The translations under genes and the position numbers were made by a program. Below, piece after piece: positions 44,366 to 54,166 of a stretch of 64,000 nucleotides of DNA. The notes under the pieces were generated by a model that had not been told where the DNA came from, did not search any database, and saw only the letters and a list, made by a program, of their open reading frames with translations. How positions within the stretch are numbered: the stretch's first letter is position 1; the number at the start of each line of letters is the position of its first letter. Origin of the DNA: Pseudomonadota bacterium (GTDB lineage: Bacteria > Pseudomonadota > Gammaproteobacteria > Acidiferrobacterales > Acidiferrobacteraceae); contig JAJYGP010000018.1 of NCBI GenBank assembly GCA_021785035.1, positions 1 through 64,000 on the forward strand, in the 5' to 3' direction.

Positions 44366-44607
44366 TCATTGCCCCGAAAGAGCGGGTCGATCTCGGTCTC
44401 GCCCATGGTATTGAAGTCGTCTGGCACCTGAATCTGACCGGCCATGAAGCCGAAACGCCGCTGCTGTGACGATTCGGGGGCCGAGAGCGCGATCACTTTG
44501 ACAAGGGGCTTACCAGCCTTGGCGATCACGAACGACTCCCCTCGGGCGGCCTGATCGACCAGCCTGGACAGCTGCGTCTTTGCCTCGTGAATGTTGTAGG
44601 TTTGCAT
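44362..44607 (-). CDS. vapB: Phd/YefM-type antitoxin, VapB-like
   Basis: An 81-residue protein. MQTYNIHEAKTQLSRLVDQAARGE is the Phd/YefM N-terminus, followed by the AKAGKPLVKV strand, then an extended C-terminal toxin-binding tail (FGFMAGQIQVPDDFN). ATG 44607 follows GGAGA; an ATG 12 bp upstream is less likely. Antitoxin and toxin overlap by 4 bp and are co-translated. Confidence 0.92.
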   Translation of the reverse strand: MQTYNIHEAKTQLSRLVDQAARGESFVIAKAGKPLVKVIALSAPESSQQRRFGFMAGQIQVPDDFNTMGETEIDPLFRGNE

Positions 44608-44621
44608 CGTTGTCTCCATAG

Positions 44622-44644
44622 AACCTAGTTCATTGGACTAAGTT
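44622..44644. promoter_or_regulatory. Near-palindrome upstream of vapB, likely autoregulatory operator
   Basis: AACCTAGT and ACTAAGTT match in 7 of 8 positions as an inverted repeat with a 7-bp spacer. It lies 15 bp upstream of the vapB start, the usual place for an operator bound by a toxin-antitoxin complex. Confidence 0.55.
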
Positions 44645-45335
44645 TATCAAAAATGACCGAGAGCGTAAACGGTAGGCCCTAGTGTTGCGTCCCGCGCTCA
44701 TTGCGGCTCAGCATTCCGACCTATTTTAGGGTGAAATAAGGGAGGGATCTCGGGGTTTAGGGCGGCGGGATCGAGCCCGGAGGTGGAGGATGGGCTGCAT
44801 CTGATGGGGGGGTGACGAGCCGATCGAGCTGGAGGTGTTCGCGATGCAGGATGGCCAGCAGCGCCAGGGGCCCGTGGAAGGGTCCCGGGTCGAGGTATAG
44901 AGATCCTGCAGACCGACGGAGAGCGTCGCCCCATCTCAGAGGCCCAGGAGCGCGCGATCCGCCCGCTCCCGACGTGTCGCGCGCGGCGAGATCCCAAAGT
45001 CGTTCTCAGTCCAGAAGGAAGAGTTCCTGTGGCAGGGTCGGCGCCATGACCAGAATGGCTCGTCGTCGGTGCGCCCGGGCGGCGACTCGCCCGCACCGGC
45101 GTTCCGGCTGAACAGACGCGCAATGGGGACCCGATCGGGGTCGTAGCCCTCAGTCCGGAGCAGGAGAGGCTGACCCAAGCCGCTCGCGGTCCGTTCAACG
45201 AGAGACGCAAAAGCGCATAACGCAGGCGACAACTATCCTGGCAGCTGGGGGTTGCCGGTCCCGCAACGGAGCGCTTCGCTTGAAAGGGTGAGCCGCTGCC
45301 CGCATAGAGAATGCATGTAGCGCGAGGAGTGGCCG
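44645..45335. other. Intergenic within the accessory insert, no gene recognised
   Basis: About 690 bp. ORFs of 76-170 codons occur, but they are GC-rich shadows with high Arg/Pro/Ser content and no motif. The ribosome site GAGGAG of the next gene lies at the right end. It could contain old remnants, but none was identified. Confidence 0.35.
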
Positions 45336-46085
45336 ATGATCTTCCGACAATGGGTGGAGCCTCTGTCCAGTACCTACACCTATCTGCTTGGGTGCGAGGA
45401 GACGGGCGAGGCGCTCTTGATCGATCCAGTTCTGCCCGTCTGGGAGCGCGATCTTGCGGCGGTGAAGGGGCTTGGCCTGCGGCTAACCTATACCGTCGAG
45501 ACCCATATCCACGCTGATCATATTACCTCGGCCCTGAGACTAAAGCGCGAGGTGGCTAGTCGGATCGCGGTGTCTGGGGTCGACAAACTCCCGTGCGCAG
45601 ATGTTGCGCTCTGGGATGGGCAGCCCCTACTCATGGGTTCTGTCACCTTGGTCCCGCTACACACCCCGGGCCACACCGAGGGTCACTTGGCCTTTGTCGC
45701 GGGCGATAAGGTGTTTACCGGAGACGCCCTGCTCATAGACGGCTGTGGTCGAACGGACTTTCAAAACGGGGACGCCGCCACCTTATACGCGAGCGTTCAC
45801 AAAAAACTCTTCTCTTTGCCGAGCGATCAATTGGTTTACCCAGGACACGATTATAACGGCAGGCGGGTCTCGACTATCGGTCAGGAACGTGACCGCAATC
45901 CCCGCTTGGGCGGCGAGCGGACCCTGGCGCAGTTCTTGGCCATCATGAATGATCTTCATCTGCCGTACCCGAAATTTATTGACTATGCGGTGCCGGGCAA
46001 CACCGCTTGCGGGGCATGTCCGCCCGAATTGCCGAGTCATTTGCAGCCGTACTGTGATGAGATTCAGCAGAGCAAGCAAGGTTAA
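45336..46085 (+). CDS. Persulfide dioxygenase-like MBL-fold hydrolase (ETHE1 type)
   Basis: A 249-residue metallo-beta-lactamase-fold protein with THIHADH, LHTPGHTEGH, FTGDALLIDGCGRTDF and YPGHDYNGR, the pattern of ETHE1-like iron-dependent persulfide dioxygenases. It would oxidise glutathione persulfide to sulfite in the cytoplasm, which suits a sulfur oxidiser. It sits between vapBC and a broken DUF442 gene. Rhodanese and sulfide-quinone reductase genes are not nearby. Confidence 0.88.
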   Translation: MIFRQWVEPLSSTYTYLLGCEETGEALLIDPVLPVWERDLAAVKGLGLRLTYTVETHIHADHITSALRLKREVASRIAVSGVDKLPCADVALWDGQPLLMGSVTLVPLHTPGHTEGHLAFVAGDKVFTGDALLIDGCGRTDFQNGDAATLYASVHKKLFSLPSDQLVYPGHDYNGRRVSTIGQERDRNPRLGGERTLAQFLAIMNDLHLPYPKFIDYAVPGNTACGACPPELPSHLQPYCDEIQQSKQG

Positions 46086-46120
46086 TCATTGACCTACAAG
46101 AGGCGGTATGAGTTTTTAAA

Positions 46121-46605
46121 ATGACGTCCGATGTATATGTGGGTCCGGCTCCCAGCGAAAAGGATTTGCGGCGTTTCGCAAGCGAAGGTGTGCGCACGGT
46201 TGTGGACTGTCGCGATTCCTCGGAACGCAAGGGCCCCTCGGACACCCCGGCGCTGGCAGCGCCGGCCGGAGTCTGCACGGTGTCGTATGTCAACATTCCG
46301 GTCCGCGCCTCTCAGCTTTCCGAGGGCGAACTCGAAGAGCTGGGACAGGCTTTGGCCAAGGAGCCCGGACGTTATTTATTACACTGTGCCAATGGTCTGC
46401 GCGCCGAGGTCATGTCTATCGCAAAGACCGCGATTGATCACCGCTGGGGCCCTTGCAAGCGGCCGAAGAGGCGGTTCGTCTGGGTCTCCGCTTCGGCGGT
46501 CTCCCGCAGCTGAAAGCCGGTGTGGTGCACATGGCGGCCCGTCACGGGGCTACCTGCTCACGAGACCCAATCATGAGGGGGCAAGTTCCCGGTCCTTCGC
46601 CATGA
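46121..46605 (+). pseudogene. Frameshifted DUF442 (TIGR01244) phosphatase-like gene
   Basis: Codons from ATG 46121 encode the family domain: DVYVGPAPSEKDLRRFASEGVRTVVDCRDSSER and a phosphatase-like loop LLHCANGLRAEVMS. Near 46450 the frame is lost: the listed ORF continues as a basic peptide, whereas a shift by one base yields LQAAEEAVRLGLRFGGLPQLKAG to a TGA at 46603-46605, the expected C-terminal part. Family members (BLH) often lie beside or are fused with ETHE1-like hydrolases, as here. It is either a pseudogene or a sequencing error. Confidence 0.7.
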
Positions 46606-46739
46606 ACGGCGTCCCAGCTTTATAGGCCCGGGTCGTAGCGGGCCCGGGGGCGGGTCGCTTTTTGGCGTGACCCGAGACGCGCCAGGCTAATCTGTGGATA
46701 ATGAGGGACCTTACCTCGTCTTACATTACTAGGTTTCGC

Positions 46740-49223
46740 ATGTCGATGGATGAACGCTACATGGCAGAACAGGTAGAGCGGGAGGCGCAGCGCTTTTGGG
46801 AGCAGGCGCAGAGCTTCCGGGCTACCGAGGACTCGAGCCGCCCCAAGTTTTACTGCCTGTCAATGTTTCCTTATCCGTCCGGACGCCTGCATATGGGACA
46901 TGTCCGCAATTACACCCTGGGCGATGTCATCAGCCGCTGTCGGCGCATGCAGGGCTTTAACGTTCTACAGCCCATGGGTTGGGATGCGTTCGGTTTGCCG
47001 GCCGAGAACGCCGCGGTTCAGAACGGTGTCGCTCCGGCGCAGTGGACCTACGCCAATATCAGCTACATGCGCGATCAATTGAAGCGCCTCGGATTCGCCT
47101 ATGACTGGAGCCGAGAGATCGCGACCTGCCGCCCCGAGTATTATCGATGGGAGCAATGGTTTTTTACCCGGCTTTACCGCAAGGGTCTTGCCTACCGGGC
47201 GACGGCGCCCGTGAACTGGTGTCCCAAAGACCAAACGGTGCTCGCCAACGAACAGGTGATAGATGGTCGCTGTTGGCGCTGCGACACCGTGGTCGAGCGC
47301 CGGGAAATCCCTCAATGGTTTTTGCGGATCACGCAGTACGCAGATGAGTTGCTGGCAGACCTCTCGAATTTGCCAGGTTGGCCGGAACGCGTGGCGACCA
47401 TGCAAAAAAATTGGATCGGGCGTTCGGAAGGGGTCGAGATCCGATTCGAGGTCAATGGCTACGGTCCGCTTACGGTGTTTACCACCCGACCAGATACCCT
47501 AATGGGTGTCACGTATCTCGCCGTGGCCGCTGAACATCCCTTGGCTACAGCGGCCACGGCCGGGCGCGCGGAACTGCTTCGCTTTCGGGACGAATGTCGC
47601 TTGAGTCAGACTGCCGAAGCGGCGTTTGAAACCATGGAGAAGCGTGGCGTCGACACGGGCTTACGCGCTACTCACCCCTTGACCGGGGCCGAGTTACCCG
47701 TTTACGCCGCCAATTTCGTTTTGATGTCCTATGGCGAGGGCGCGGTCATGGCGGTGCCGGCCCACGACGAACGGGATTTCGCGTTTGCGCGGCGCTATGC
47801 CTTACCGGTTTCTCCTGTGATTATGCCTCTGGATTTCGCGGGTGATCCTGAGGCCCTCGTGACGGATGCGGCCTATACTGGCCCCGGCCGCATGGTGAAT
47901 TCGGGGGCCTTTACGGGGCTTCCCTCGGAGGAGGCACGGGCGCGCATCACCGAGGTCTTGGAGCGGAAGGGAGTAGGGACCCGGCGGGTCCATTTTCGGC
48001 TCCGGGATTGGGGTGTGTCGCGCCAGCGTTACTGGGGTACCCCCATCCCGATGATTCATTGTCCCCATTGCGGTATCGTTCCGGTCCCGGATCGGGATCT
48101 CCCGGTGCGTTTGCCCGAAGACGTCGTGATCACTCAGAGTGCGTCGCCGCTCAAGGGCCGGCCAGATTTTTTGCACGCCACTTGCCCAGACTGCGGCGGG
48201 CCCGCCGAGCGCGAGACCGATACCTTCGACACCTTCATGGAGTCTTCCTGGTACTACGCCCGCTATTGTGCGCAAGACAACGACCACGCGATGCTAGATG
48301 CGCGCGTCGGCCATTGGCTGCCGGTCGATCAGTATATTGGGGGCATCGAACACGCCATCCTGCACTTGTTGTATGCCCGATTTTTTAACAAGCTTTTGCG
48401 CGATGAGGGATTGGTGAGTGGCGGGGAACCCTTTGTCCGACTCCTGACGCAGGGCATGGTCTTAAAAGACGGCAGCAAGATGTCGAAATCCAAGGGCAAT
48501 ACCGTTGATCCGCAAGCTCTCATCGATCAGTATGGCGCCGACACCGCCCGGCTTTTCATGATGTTCGCGGCCCCGCCCGAGCAGTCGCTCGAGTGGAACG
48601 ATGAGGCGGTGGCCGGCGCCCATCGATTCTTGAAGCGTTTGTGGGCATTGGCCAAATCCATAGAAGGCCTCCCGAAACCCGCGACCAAGACCGCGAGCGC
48701 GGACCATACGGCCGTCCGTGGCCAAATCCACATCCTAGTCGACCAAGCCGTGCGCGACTACGAGCGTTATCACTTCAATACCGTTGTCGCCGCGTGCATG
48801 AGCGTGGTGAACCTACTCCAGAAGCTTCTGGAAGAGCCGGCCTCGGAGTCGTCCGTCGGGCTCTTACGCGAAGGCCTGAGCTTCGTGCTCCGTTTGTTGG
48901 CGCCCATTGTCCCGCACATTACTCATGTTCTTTGGGGTACGCTCGGGCTTGGGGACGGTGCGGTGATCGACGCCCCCTGGCCGGAGGTGGATCCGGCGGC
49001 CTTGCGCCAGGACGTGGTGCGTCTGGTGGTGCAGGTCAACGGTAAGCGCCGCGGCGAGATCGTAGTCCCCGTGCATAGCGACACAGCGGAGATTGAAGAA
49101 CGCGCTCTGCGCGATGAGGCGGTGTCGAGGTCCCTCGAAGGCAAGTCGGTGACTAAGGTTGTGGTGGTGCCGGGCCGTCTCATTAATATCGTGGCGGCCA
49201 CGACCACCACCACACTGCCGTGA
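46740..49223 (+). CDS. leuS: Leucyl-tRNA synthetase
   Basis: An 827-residue class I synthetase. The HIGH-like motif is [14 protein letters not shown] and the KMSKS loop is [14 protein letters not shown]; the CP1 editing domain has [17 protein letters not shown] 46740 ([13 protein letters not shown]) fits the family N-terminus; the ORF track start is 39 bp upstream. It opens the leuS-lptE-holA-proA block, which overlaps at its 3' end with lptE upstream codons. Confidence 0.97.
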   Translation: MSMDERYMAEQVEREAQRFWEQAQSFRATEDSSRPKFYCLSMFPYPSGRLHMGHVRNYTLGDVISRCRRMQGFNVLQPMGWDAFGLPAENAAVQNGVAPAQWTYANISYMRDQLKRLGFAYDWSREIATCRPEYYRWEQWFFTRLYRKGLAYRATAPVNWCPKDQTVLANEQVIDGRCWRCDTVVERREIPQWFLRITQYADELLADLSNLPGWPERVATMQKNWIGRSEGVEIRFEVNGYGPLTVFTTRPDTLMGVTYLAVAAEHPLATAATAGRAELLRFRDECRLSQTAEAAFETMEKRGVDTGLRATHPLTGAELPVYAANFVLMSYGEGAVMAVPAHDERDFAFARRYALPVSPVIMPLDFAGDPEALVTDAAYTGPGRMVNSGAFTGLPSEEARARITEVLERKGVGTRRVHFRLRDWGVSRQRYWGTPIPMIHCPHCGIVPVPDRDLPVRLPEDVVITQSASPLKGRPDFLHATCPDCGGPAERETDTFDTFMESSWYYARYCAQDNDHAMLDARVGHWLPVDQYIGGIEHAILHLLYARFFNKLLRDEGLVSGGEPFVRLLTQGMVLKDGSKMSKSKGNTVDPQALIDQYGADTARLFMMFAAPPEQSLEWNDEAVAGAHRFLKRLWALAKSIEGLPKPATKTASADHTAVRGQIHILVDQAVRDYERYHFNTVVAACMSVVNLLQKLLEEPASESSVGLLREGLSFVLRLLAPIVPHITHVLWGTLGLGDGAVIDAPWPEVDPAALRQDVVRLVVQVNGKRRGEIVVPVHSDTAEIEERALRDEAVSRSLEGKSVTKVVVVPGRLINIVAATTTTTLP

Positions 49224-49300
49224 CGCGCGCCGACGCCTGGTCGGATAAGAAAGAGGCCAGTTATGAGCCACGCGATGTCGGAACAGAGGGGTTGGCCCTG

Positions 49301-49867
49301 ATGCGCGGCCTTCTTCGGTCACAGCCGTCGCAAGCGCGCCTTAATCGCCGCTCGCTCGTTTTTGTGGCGCTCTCCCTGATATTGGGCGGCTGCGGTTTTC
49401 ATTTGCGCACCGCCTCCGAGTTTGCCCTGCCGCCGGCTTTATCAGTCGTGCGGGTGACCATGCCGGCAAACAGCCTCAAGTATCCCGGCTTGGTTCTGGC
49501 GGTGAGGCGGGCCCTTCTTGATCGCGGCGTCACAGTTGTTGACAAGGGTAACGTGCCTTCGGTCACCTTGTTGAGCGAAACCTTGACGCCCCTCATCGTT
49601 ACCATCAATAGCAATGGCGGGGCGACCGCCTATCTGCTCGACTACGAGGCCACCTTTAGTCTCCAGGGTCCGCATGGGCGGACGCTTATCTCGCCTAGCA
49701 CCGTACGGGTACAGCGCGAGTATAGCTTTGACCCCCTGAACATCCTGGCCATGGCGCGCGAGCAGACCTATTTAGAAAAGCGGATGCGCATTGCCGCCGC
49801 TCGCCAGATCGTCTGGCGACTCTCGACCTTTAGGCCAGCGGCTCAGACGGCTCGCCATGCGCCTTAA
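49301..49867 (+). CDS. lptE: LPS assembly lipoprotein LptE
   Basis: A 188-residue outer-membrane lipoprotein. The signal peptide is RRSLVFVALSLILGGC with a lipobox LGGC; then GFHLRTASEFALPPALSVVRV, typical of LptE/RlpB. It plugs LptD for lipopolysaccharide insertion. The ORF track starts at GTG 49220, but ATG 49301 gives a proper signal sequence. It is followed by holA with an 11-bp overlap. Confidence 0.9.
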   Translation: MRGLLRSQPSQARLNRRSLVFVALSLILGGCGFHLRTASEFALPPALSVVRVTMPANSLKYPGLVLAVRRALLDRGVTVVDKGNVPSVTLLSETLTPLIVTINSNGGATAYLLDYEATFSLQGPHGRTLISPSTVRVQREYSFDPLNILAMAREQTYLEKRMRIAAARQIVWRLSTFRPAAQTARHAP

Positions 49868-50858
49868 ATTTGAGGACTTAAGCGCCCGCGCCCGCGATCT
49901 CCGAAAGGCTTACCTTATCTGCGGGGACGAACCATTTTTAGTCGAGGAGGCCGTGACCCACATCGTTCGCGTGGCTGAGGCGCACGGGGTGTCTGATCGC
50001 CAACGTTTTTCCCTTGAGGCGGGCTTTTCTTGGCCACAGTTTCGCCAGACCCTGGCGTCGCCTTCGCTTTTCGCGCCCCGCAGCCTCTATGAACTGCGGG
50101 TGCGAGAGGGACGCGAGGCCTTGGGACGCGAGTTGCTGGCCTGCTTGCCGCTCCTGAGCGTCGATGCCATTTTATTGGTCGTGACCGGGGCCTTGGAGCG
50201 CTCAAGCCTCAAGGCGGAATGGGTGGAGACCTTCGCCGAACAAGGCCATGTCGTGACGCTCACGGCATTCGAGGGTGAGCGCTTAGTGGGCTGGGTGCGG
50301 CAACGATTACGGGAGGCGGGGATCCGGGACGAAGACATCGCCGCGCGTATCGCCTACTACGCCGAAGGAAATATGGGCGCCGCCTCGGATGCTATTATGC
50401 GTCTTAAGGACGATCCGAAGCGGGATTTGGCAGCCCTGTCCGACATTATGGGTGACGAGGCCCGATTTGATGTTTTTGCCGTGACCGATGCCGCTCTTAA
50501 GGGGGATTTGGCCTTGACTCACCGCTATGTGCGCCGCTTGCGTGCCGAAGCGCGAGATCCGATACTGATGTCATGGGCTTTGGCTCGTGAGGTACGGGTG
50601 TTGGTGAAAGTGGTGGCGGCGCAAGCCAAGAACGGGGCTTTGACGGAGATCTTCCGGCGCGAGCGGGTGTGGGCGGCCCGCCAAGGTTTGCTCACCTCGG
50701 CCGCGAAGCGTCTCTCGCAAGCCACATTGCGGCGTCTGCTTTTGGGTTGCGCGCGACTTGATCGCGTCAATAAGGGGCGCGCCGATGGCGATTCCTGGTT
50801 GCTTATCGAGACAATTGCATTAGCGCTCGCCGGAATGCCGGCTGAGGGTGGTTTATGA
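49857..50858 (+). CDS. holA: DNA polymerase III delta subunit
   Basis: A 333-residue clamp-loader subunit. The N-terminal [16 protein letters not shown] is the HolA signature, followed by the helical domain II and a C-terminal collar region. ATG 49857 overlaps lptE by 11 bp; the ORF track start lies inside lptE. Confidence 0.92.
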   Translation: MRLKFEDLSARARDLRKAYLICGDEPFLVEEAVTHIVRVAEAHGVSDRQRFSLEAGFSWPQFRQTLASPSLFAPRSLYELRVREGREALGRELLACLPLLSVDAILLVVTGALERSSLKAEWVETFAEQGHVVTLTAFEGERLVGWVRQRLREAGIRDEDIAARIAYYAEGNMGAASDAIMRLKDDPKRDLAALSDIMGDEARFDVFAVTDAALKGDLALTHRYVRRLRAEARDPILMSWALAREVRVLVKVVAAQAKNGALTEIFRRERVWAARQGLLTSAAKRLSQATLRRLLLGCARLDRVNKGRADGDSWLLIETIALALAGMPAEGGL

Positions 50859-52135
50859 AGGCTGGGTTGACGCCGGTTGTCGATGTGGGCGTGTCTTTGG
50901 AGGGATTGGGCAGGGAGGCGCGAGCCGCCGCTCCGGCGCTTGCGCGCGCGACCACCGGGACCAAGAACGCAGCCTTACTGGCCGCCGCCCGATTCGTGCG
51001 CGAACGCGCCGAAGACATCAAGCGCGCGAACGAGGGCGACGTCCGAGCCGCCCGCGCAGCCGGCCTCGAGGCCTCCTTGATCGACCGCCTGATCCTAACC
51101 GATCAGCGCATAGACCAGATGGTCCAAGGACTTTTGGAGATCGCGGCCCTGCCCGATCCGGTGGGCGAGATCTCAGGCCTTGCTATGCGCCCTTCGGGCA
51201 TCCAGGTAGGACGCATGCGGGTGCCGCTCGGGGTCATCGGGATCATCTATGAGTCGCGGCCCAATGTCACAGCCGATGCCGCGGGTCTGTGTTTGAAGTC
51301 GGGGAACGCCGTGATTCTGCGCGGTGGTTCCGAGGCAGCGCTCTCCAATAGCGCGATCGGGGCGTGTCTGCGCGATGGCCTGGCCCACGCGGGCCTACCG
51401 AGGGGTGCTTTGGGGCTTGTTGAAACGACGGATCGGGCCGCCGTCTCCTATATGCTGGGTATGAATCACGTTCTCGATTTATTGATTCCGCGCGGCGGCA
51501 AGGGTCTCGTGGAACTTGTCAGTGCCCAGGCGCGCATGCCGGTCCTAAAGCACCTGCATGGCATTTGCCACGTCTATATCGATACCGAGGCGGACGCCGA
51601 AAAGGCGGTGGCGGTGGCGGTCAATGCCAAAACCCAGCGTTACGGCACCTGCAATACCATGGAGACCTTACTGATGGCCGAGTCGCGGGCCGAGGAACTT
51701 TTGCCACGCTTGGCAAAGGCGTACCGCGAGCATGGCGTGGAATTACGGGGCTGTGCAGAGACTCGGAAGTGGATATCCGACGCCACTGTGGCTACGGACA
51801 AGGACTGGGATACCGAGTATCTGGCGCCCATCCTTTCGATTCGTGTGGTGGCGGGGCTCGATGAGGCCATGGACCATATCGCCCGTTACGGTTCCCATCA
51901 CACGGATGCGATCGTGACCGAGAACTGGACCCATGCCCAGCGCTTTTTGCGCGAAGTGGATTCGAGCTCGGTGATGGTGAATGCCTCGACGCGGTTTGCC
52001 GATGGTTTCGAATACGGTTTGGGTGCTGAGATCGGCATTAGTACCGATAAGCTCCATGCCCGCGGACCGGTGGGACTTGAGGGTCTCACCTCACAGAAAT
52101 TCATTGTGTGGGGTGACGGGCATATCCGCGCCTAG
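50855..52135 (+). CDS. proA: Glutamate-5-semialdehyde dehydrogenase
   Basis: A 426-residue NADP-dependent enzyme reducing glutamyl phosphate to glutamate semialdehyde in proline synthesis. Motifs: [28 protein letters not shown], and the catalytic cysteine in [15 protein letters not shown] 50855 overlaps holA by 4 bp. proB is not in this window. Confidence 0.96.
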   Translation: MKAGLTPVVDVGVSLEGLGREARAAAPALARATTGTKNAALLAAARFVRERAEDIKRANEGDVRAARAAGLEASLIDRLILTDQRIDQMVQGLLEIAALPDPVGEISGLAMRPSGIQVGRMRVPLGVIGIIYESRPNVTADAAGLCLKSGNAVILRGGSEAALSNSAIGACLRDGLAHAGLPRGALGLVETTDRAAVSYMLGMNHVLDLLIPRGGKGLVELVSAQARMPVLKHLHGICHVYIDTEADAEKAVAVAVNAKTQRYGTCNTMETLLMAESRAEELLPRLAKAYREHGVELRGCAETRKWISDATVATDKDWDTEYLAPILSIRVVAGLDEAMDHIARYGSHHTDAIVTENWTHAQRFLREVDSSSVMVNASTRFADGFEYGLGAEIGISTDKLHARGPVGLEGLTSQKFIVWGDGHIRA

Positions 52136-52142
52136 GAAGACC

Positions 52143-52778
52143 ATGGTGGGGGTATTCGGGGGCACCTTTGATCCCGTGCACTGCGGCCATCTCGCGGTTG
52201 CCCAGGCCCTGATGGAGGCCTTGCCGCTTGCGCGCATGGTGTTCGTTCCGGCGGCCCGCCCGCCCCATCGGCCGCCGCCATCGGCCGCGGCCGACCATAG
52301 GCTCGCTATGTTGCGTCTGGCTGTGGGTTCTGATCCACGCTTTGTTGTAGATGAGTGCGAGTATGAGCGCGAAGGCCCGTCCTACATGGTCGACACGCTG
52401 GCGACTCTCCGTACCCGTTATGGAGCGCCGCTCGCGCTGGTTTTGGGGATGGACGCCTTTCTCGGTTTACCGACTTGGCATAGGTGGCGACGAGTCCTCG
52501 GTCTTGCCCATGTCATCATTGTCAAACGCCCCGGCTGGGATGTTCCTTTGCCCGCGTGGGTCAGGCCCCATGTGCAGGAACGGGGAGAGCTTTTGCTTCG
52601 GGCCGACGCCGGCCTTGCGTTCATCTTAGCGACTACCGAGCGCCCAGAATCGGCAACCGCGCTGCGCCAGGCCTTGGAGGAGGGCTCGGTCCCCAGAGCT
52701 TGGTTGCCCCCAGAAATTCCGCCTTATATTCAGAGCCACGGGCTCTACCGGAGATCAGCGGGACATGACGAAGTGTGA
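52143..52778 (+). CDS. nadD: Nicotinate-nucleotide adenylyltransferase
   Basis: A 211-residue nucleotidyltransferase with GGTFDPVHCGHL, the first phosphate-binding motif of NadD, plus PSYMVDTLATLR and GMDAFLGLPTWHRW. It adenylates nicotinate mononucleotide in NAD synthesis, downstream of nadA in the same pathway. ATG 52143 follows AGGAAG; the longer ORF start is inside proA. Confidence 0.95.
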   Translation: MVGVFGGTFDPVHCGHLAVAQALMEALPLARMVFVPAARPPHRPPPSAAADHRLAMLRLAVGSDPRFVVDECEYEREGPSYMVDTLATLRTRYGAPLALVLGMDAFLGLPTWHRWRRVLGLAHVIIVKRPGWDVPLPAWVRPHVQERGELLLRADAGLAFILATTERPESATALRQALEEGSVPRAWLPPEIPPYIQSHGLYRRSAGHDEV

Positions 52779-53124
52779 TTTGATACGAGATGCGTTAGAT
52801 GAGGCCAAGGCCGAAGACGTCGTGGTGCTCGACGTTCGGATGCTGACCGATATCGCCGATTATATGATCATTGCAAGCGGGACCTCGACGCGGCATGTCG
52901 CCTCGACCGGCCGCAAGGTCGACGATCTTCTCCGCGAGCATGGTCATAAGTCGCAAGGGATGGAAGGCCTGGGTGGTGGGGAGTGGGTTTTGATCGATTT
53001 TGGCGATGTGATCGTGCATGTCATGCACCCCACGACACGCGCCTTTTACGCCCTTGAGAAGTTGTGGTCGGAAGAATTCGGCAGCCAAGGTGCACAAAGG
53101 CGCGAAAGTCGGCCGCGTCGCTGA
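52765..53124 (+). CDS. rsfS: Ribosomal silencing factor RsfS
   Basis: A 119-residue protein of the Iojap/RsfS family: LDVRMLTDIADYMIIASGTSTRHV and VLIDFGDVIVHVMHPTTRAFYALEKLW. It binds ribosomal protein L14 and blocks subunit joining. It overlaps the end of nadD by 14 bp. Confidence 0.96.
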   Translation: MTKCDLIRDALDEAKAEDVVVLDVRMLTDIADYMIIASGTSTRHVASTGRKVDDLLREHGHKSQGMEGLGGGEWVLIDFGDVIVHVMHPTTRAFYALEKLWSEEFGSQGAQRRESRPRR

Positions 53125-53600
53125 TGGCGATGCGGCTCTTGGCGGTGGGCACACGCATGCCGGCCTGGGTGACTGCCGGCTATCAGGAGTACGCGCGCCG
53201 ACTTTCTGGTCCCTATCGGTTGGATTTGACCGAGATCGTCCCGTCGCGGTGGACGAAGTCTGCAGACTTCGGGCGCTTAAAGCGGGAGGAGGGGGAGCGC
53301 TTGCTTGCGGCATTACCGAGCACGCCGTTCGTGGTGGCTCTCGATGCCCGGGGGCGCATGCGTTCGAGCGAGGCCCTGGCGCGGGATTTGGGTACTTGGC
53401 TTGCGACCGGGCAGTCAGTGGCTTTCCTGGTGGGTGGCGCTGAGGGCCTTGCCGATGCCTGCCTGGAGGCGGCGGCCGAACGCTGGTCGCTGTCCCCTCT
53501 GATCCTCCCGCACGCCCTCGTACGAGTGGTGGTGGCCGAGCAGCTCTATCGCGCGTACAGCTTTTTGACAGGACAACCCTACCACCGAGGTTCCGATTGA
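53124..53600 (+). CDS. rlmH: 23S rRNA pseudouridine-1915 methyltransferase RlmH
   Basis: A SPOUT methyltransferase of about 158 residues with the SAM-binding knot FLVGGAEGLADAC and the C-terminal RVVVAEQLYRAYSFLTGQPYHRG. It methylates pseudouridine 1915 in helix 69. ATG 53124 shares a base with the rsfS stop; ATG 53130 gives a 156-residue product and is equally possible. Confidence 0.94.
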   Translation: MAMRLLAVGTRMPAWVTAGYQEYARRLSGPYRLDLTEIVPSRWTKSADFGRLKREEGERLLAALPSTPFVVALDARGRMRSSEALARDLGTWLATGQSVAFLVGGAEGLADACLEAAAERWSLSPLILPHALVRVVVAEQLYRAYSFLTGQPYHRGSD

Positions 53601-54166
53601 TCTATCTCGCGTCCACATCACCGCGCCGATCCGCGCTTCTTACGCAGATCGGGGTTTCGTTCATGGTCCTCTCGCCGGATATCGACGAGGCCATGGCGGC
53701 GGACGAGGGAATTTTTCCCTATGTACGGCGCATGGCGCGAGAGAAGGTTTTGGCGGGACAGGCCGAATGTCGGCAGCGAGCCTTGCCGGCTGCCCCGCTT
53801 TTGGGCGCTGACACGGTTGTGGTGATCGACGGGGATATCCTTCCTAAGCCTTTGAATCTCGACGAAGCACGTTCCCAGCTCCAGCGCTTATCGGGGCGCG
53901 CGCATCTTGTGCATACTGCTGTGTGTCTCATGGGGCGTTCCTTGCATGAGACGGTGTCGACCACTGTTGTGACCTTTAAGGTTGTGAGCGATGCTGAGAT
54001 TGAGGCCTATTGCACCACGGGCGAGCCTTTGGGAAAGGCCGGCAGTTACGCCATTCAGGGGCAAGGGGCGCTCTTCGTAAGTGGGCTCGTCGGCAGCTAT
54101 TCGGGGGTGGTCGGCTTGCCGCTTTATGAGTGCGGACAAGTCTTGCGTGCCGAGGGGGTATTGTGA
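53597..54166 (+). CDS. maf: Maf-like nucleoside triphosphate pyrophosphatase
   Basis: A 189-residue Maf/YhdE-type protein: YLASTSPRRSALLTQIG at the N-terminus, LLGADTVVVIDG and GKAGSYAIQGQGALFV. It hydrolyses non-canonical or pyrimidine NTPs. TTG 53597 overlaps the rlmH stop by 4 bp. Confidence 0.93.
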   Translation: MIYLASTSPRRSALLTQIGVSFMVLSPDIDEAMAADEGIFPYVRRMAREKVLAGQAECRQRALPAAPLLGADTVVVIDGDILPKPLNLDEARSQLQRLSGRAHLVHTAVCLMGRSLHETVSTTVVTFKVVSDAEIEAYCTTGEPLGKAGSYAIQGQGALFVSGLVGSYSGVVGLPLYECGQVLRAEGVL

